Shown one piece after another: positions 63,561-64,000 of a stretch of DNA of 64,000 bases. Source of the DNA: Stropharia rugosoannulata (Eukaryota; Basidiomycota; Agaricomycetes; Agaricales; Strophariaceae); the NCBI GenBank assembly GCA_028532985.1, contig JANCIK010000004.1, positions 1,984,001 through 2,048,000 of the forward strand, read 5' to 3'. The translations under genes and the position numbers were made by a program. The notes beneath the pieces were generated by a model that was not told where the DNA came from, did not search any database, and was given only the letters and a program-made list of their open reading frames with translations. The number at the start of each line of letters is the position of its first letter. The first letter of the stretch is position 1.

Positions 63561-63891
63561 CTGATGCATTTTGCAAGAGATGAAATGTATCATCTCCCTG
63601 TTTGGGAACCTCCATGGGAGCCTCATCCTCCTCATCAATCTGTTTGAGCACTGTATGACTGGCAGCAACATTTGTTGGAATCAAGGGCTCATCTTCCCCA
63701 TTGCTGATTTCCATGGGTGTCCCTGCCTCTTCATTGTCATTGGCTGTCAAATTGATGGGTTGATGAGAGGTATTGCCATCAGGCATTACATCACCAAGTT
63801 GTGGATGTTGCCCAATTAGACCGGTGGCCTGCAAGTCAAGCTCCCTCTGGATTGGGAGTGTTGTGTCGACAAGTTGTGAAGTTGGTGTCCT
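63499..63891 (-). CDS. Acidic ORF fragment of unknown function, 5' part cut or spliced
   Basis: The minus-strand frame is open from a TAA at 63892-63894 down to 63499. It reads VDTTLPIQRELDLQATGLIG, then NLTANDNEEAGTPMEISNGE, then DEEDEAPMEVPKQGDD and ending in repeat-derived KKTQKDPRRPG within the right AGAC array. It is Asp/Glu/Pro-rich and probably disordered. No ATG opens it, so it would be an internal exon; a real exon would likely end near 63566, at the element's border. It lies 5' of the oxygenase on the same strand and could be its N-terminal part, separated by the inserted element. No family is recognised. Confidence 0.35.
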   Translation of the reverse strand, partial: RTPTSQLVDTTLPIQRELDLQATGLIGQHPQLGDVMPDGNTSHQPINLTANDNEEAGTPMEISNGEDEPLIPTNVAASHTVLKQIDEEDEAPMEVPKQGDDTFHLLQNASGKRLKKTQKDPRRPGSLGDF

Positions 63892-64000
63892 TTACATTGG
63901 GGATTGTCTCCCCTCCAGGCTGGCCAGGTAAACCTCCATTTCTATGGCAAAGGCTCATCCAGGTTTGATGACATTGGATTTTGGGAGGGGTCTTGTAGGT

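Larger units (their letters stand above)
62569..63566. mobile_element. Putative ~1 kb non-autonomous foldback/MITE-like element
   Basis: The segment begins CATCAGGAAAA (62569-62579) and ends with its exact inverse TTTTCCTGATG (63556-63566). Both flanks just inside are packed with GTCT(T)n and AGAC motifs (62589-62905 and 63380-63560), many forming small inverted pairs such as GTCTTTTTGAGAC. The interior (62930-63380) is very AT-rich and non-coding. I see no transposase. Length, inverted ends and subterminal repeats fit a non-autonomous DNA element. A clear target-site duplication is not visible: TGCA lies near both ends but not flush. Confidence 0.5.

Overview
This 64 kb window is nuclear DNA of a basidiomycete fungus, most likely a mushroom-forming agaricomycete. 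Genes are dense, lie on both strands and are broken by many 40-60 bp GT...AG introns. The protein set is purely eukaryotic and fungal in style: a class V myosin and a formin, Zn(II)2Cys6 and AN1 zinc proteins, a Ydj1-type chaperone with a CaaX end, and MICOS, COG and ESCRT-III subunits. Coordinates run from start codon to stop codon and include introns.

Layout. 1-15 kb: the 3' end of NOT1 (CCR4-NOT), gamma-tubulin, MBF1, a tetraspanin-like protein, the DEAH helicase DHX35, MIC19 and the splicing factor CDC5/Cef1. 15-25 kb is a GC-rich block: a Zn2Cys6 regulator resembling PriB, NUP37, UMP/CMP kinase, a DAG-kinase-like lipid kinase and a PhoD-like phosphatase. 24.5-28.3 kb is PEX6, whose AAA D2 half lies inside the GC-rich block while its 5' half does not. 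28.4-38.4 kb: a phosphopentomutase/phosphoglucomutase with an extreme intron structure, a GT8-like type II glycosyltransferase, COG4, VPS2/CHMP2 and an AN1 protein of Cuz1/ZFAND1 type. 38.6-50.4 kb: a class V myosin and a formin, divergent and adjacent. 50.7-60.5 kb: DDX41, an intracellular GH3 beta-glucosidase with a PA14 insert, a C2orf76/UPF0538 homologue, a Ydj1-type Hsp40 and a NIT2-type amidase.

The last 3.4 kb (60.5-64 kb) is different. It is AT-rich and has no intact housekeeping gene. It holds a TET/JBP-like 2OG-Fe(II) oxygenase fragment, a decayed cysteine-cluster ORF, an acidic ORF fragment running off the window, and a ~1 kb element. The element has 11-bp inverted ends, arrays of GTCT/AGAC motifs at both sides and a tRNA-like Pol III promoter in its middle. 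This is the accessory, probably transposon-derived part of the window and holds the least explained signals.

Functional links. Formin (actin-cable nucleator) and myosin V (cable motor) sit head to head. RNA factors are spread through the window: NOT1, DHX35, CDC5 and DDX41. Many neighbours are head-to-head with very short spacers; the lipid kinase and the PhoD phosphatase have only 30 bp between their start codons.
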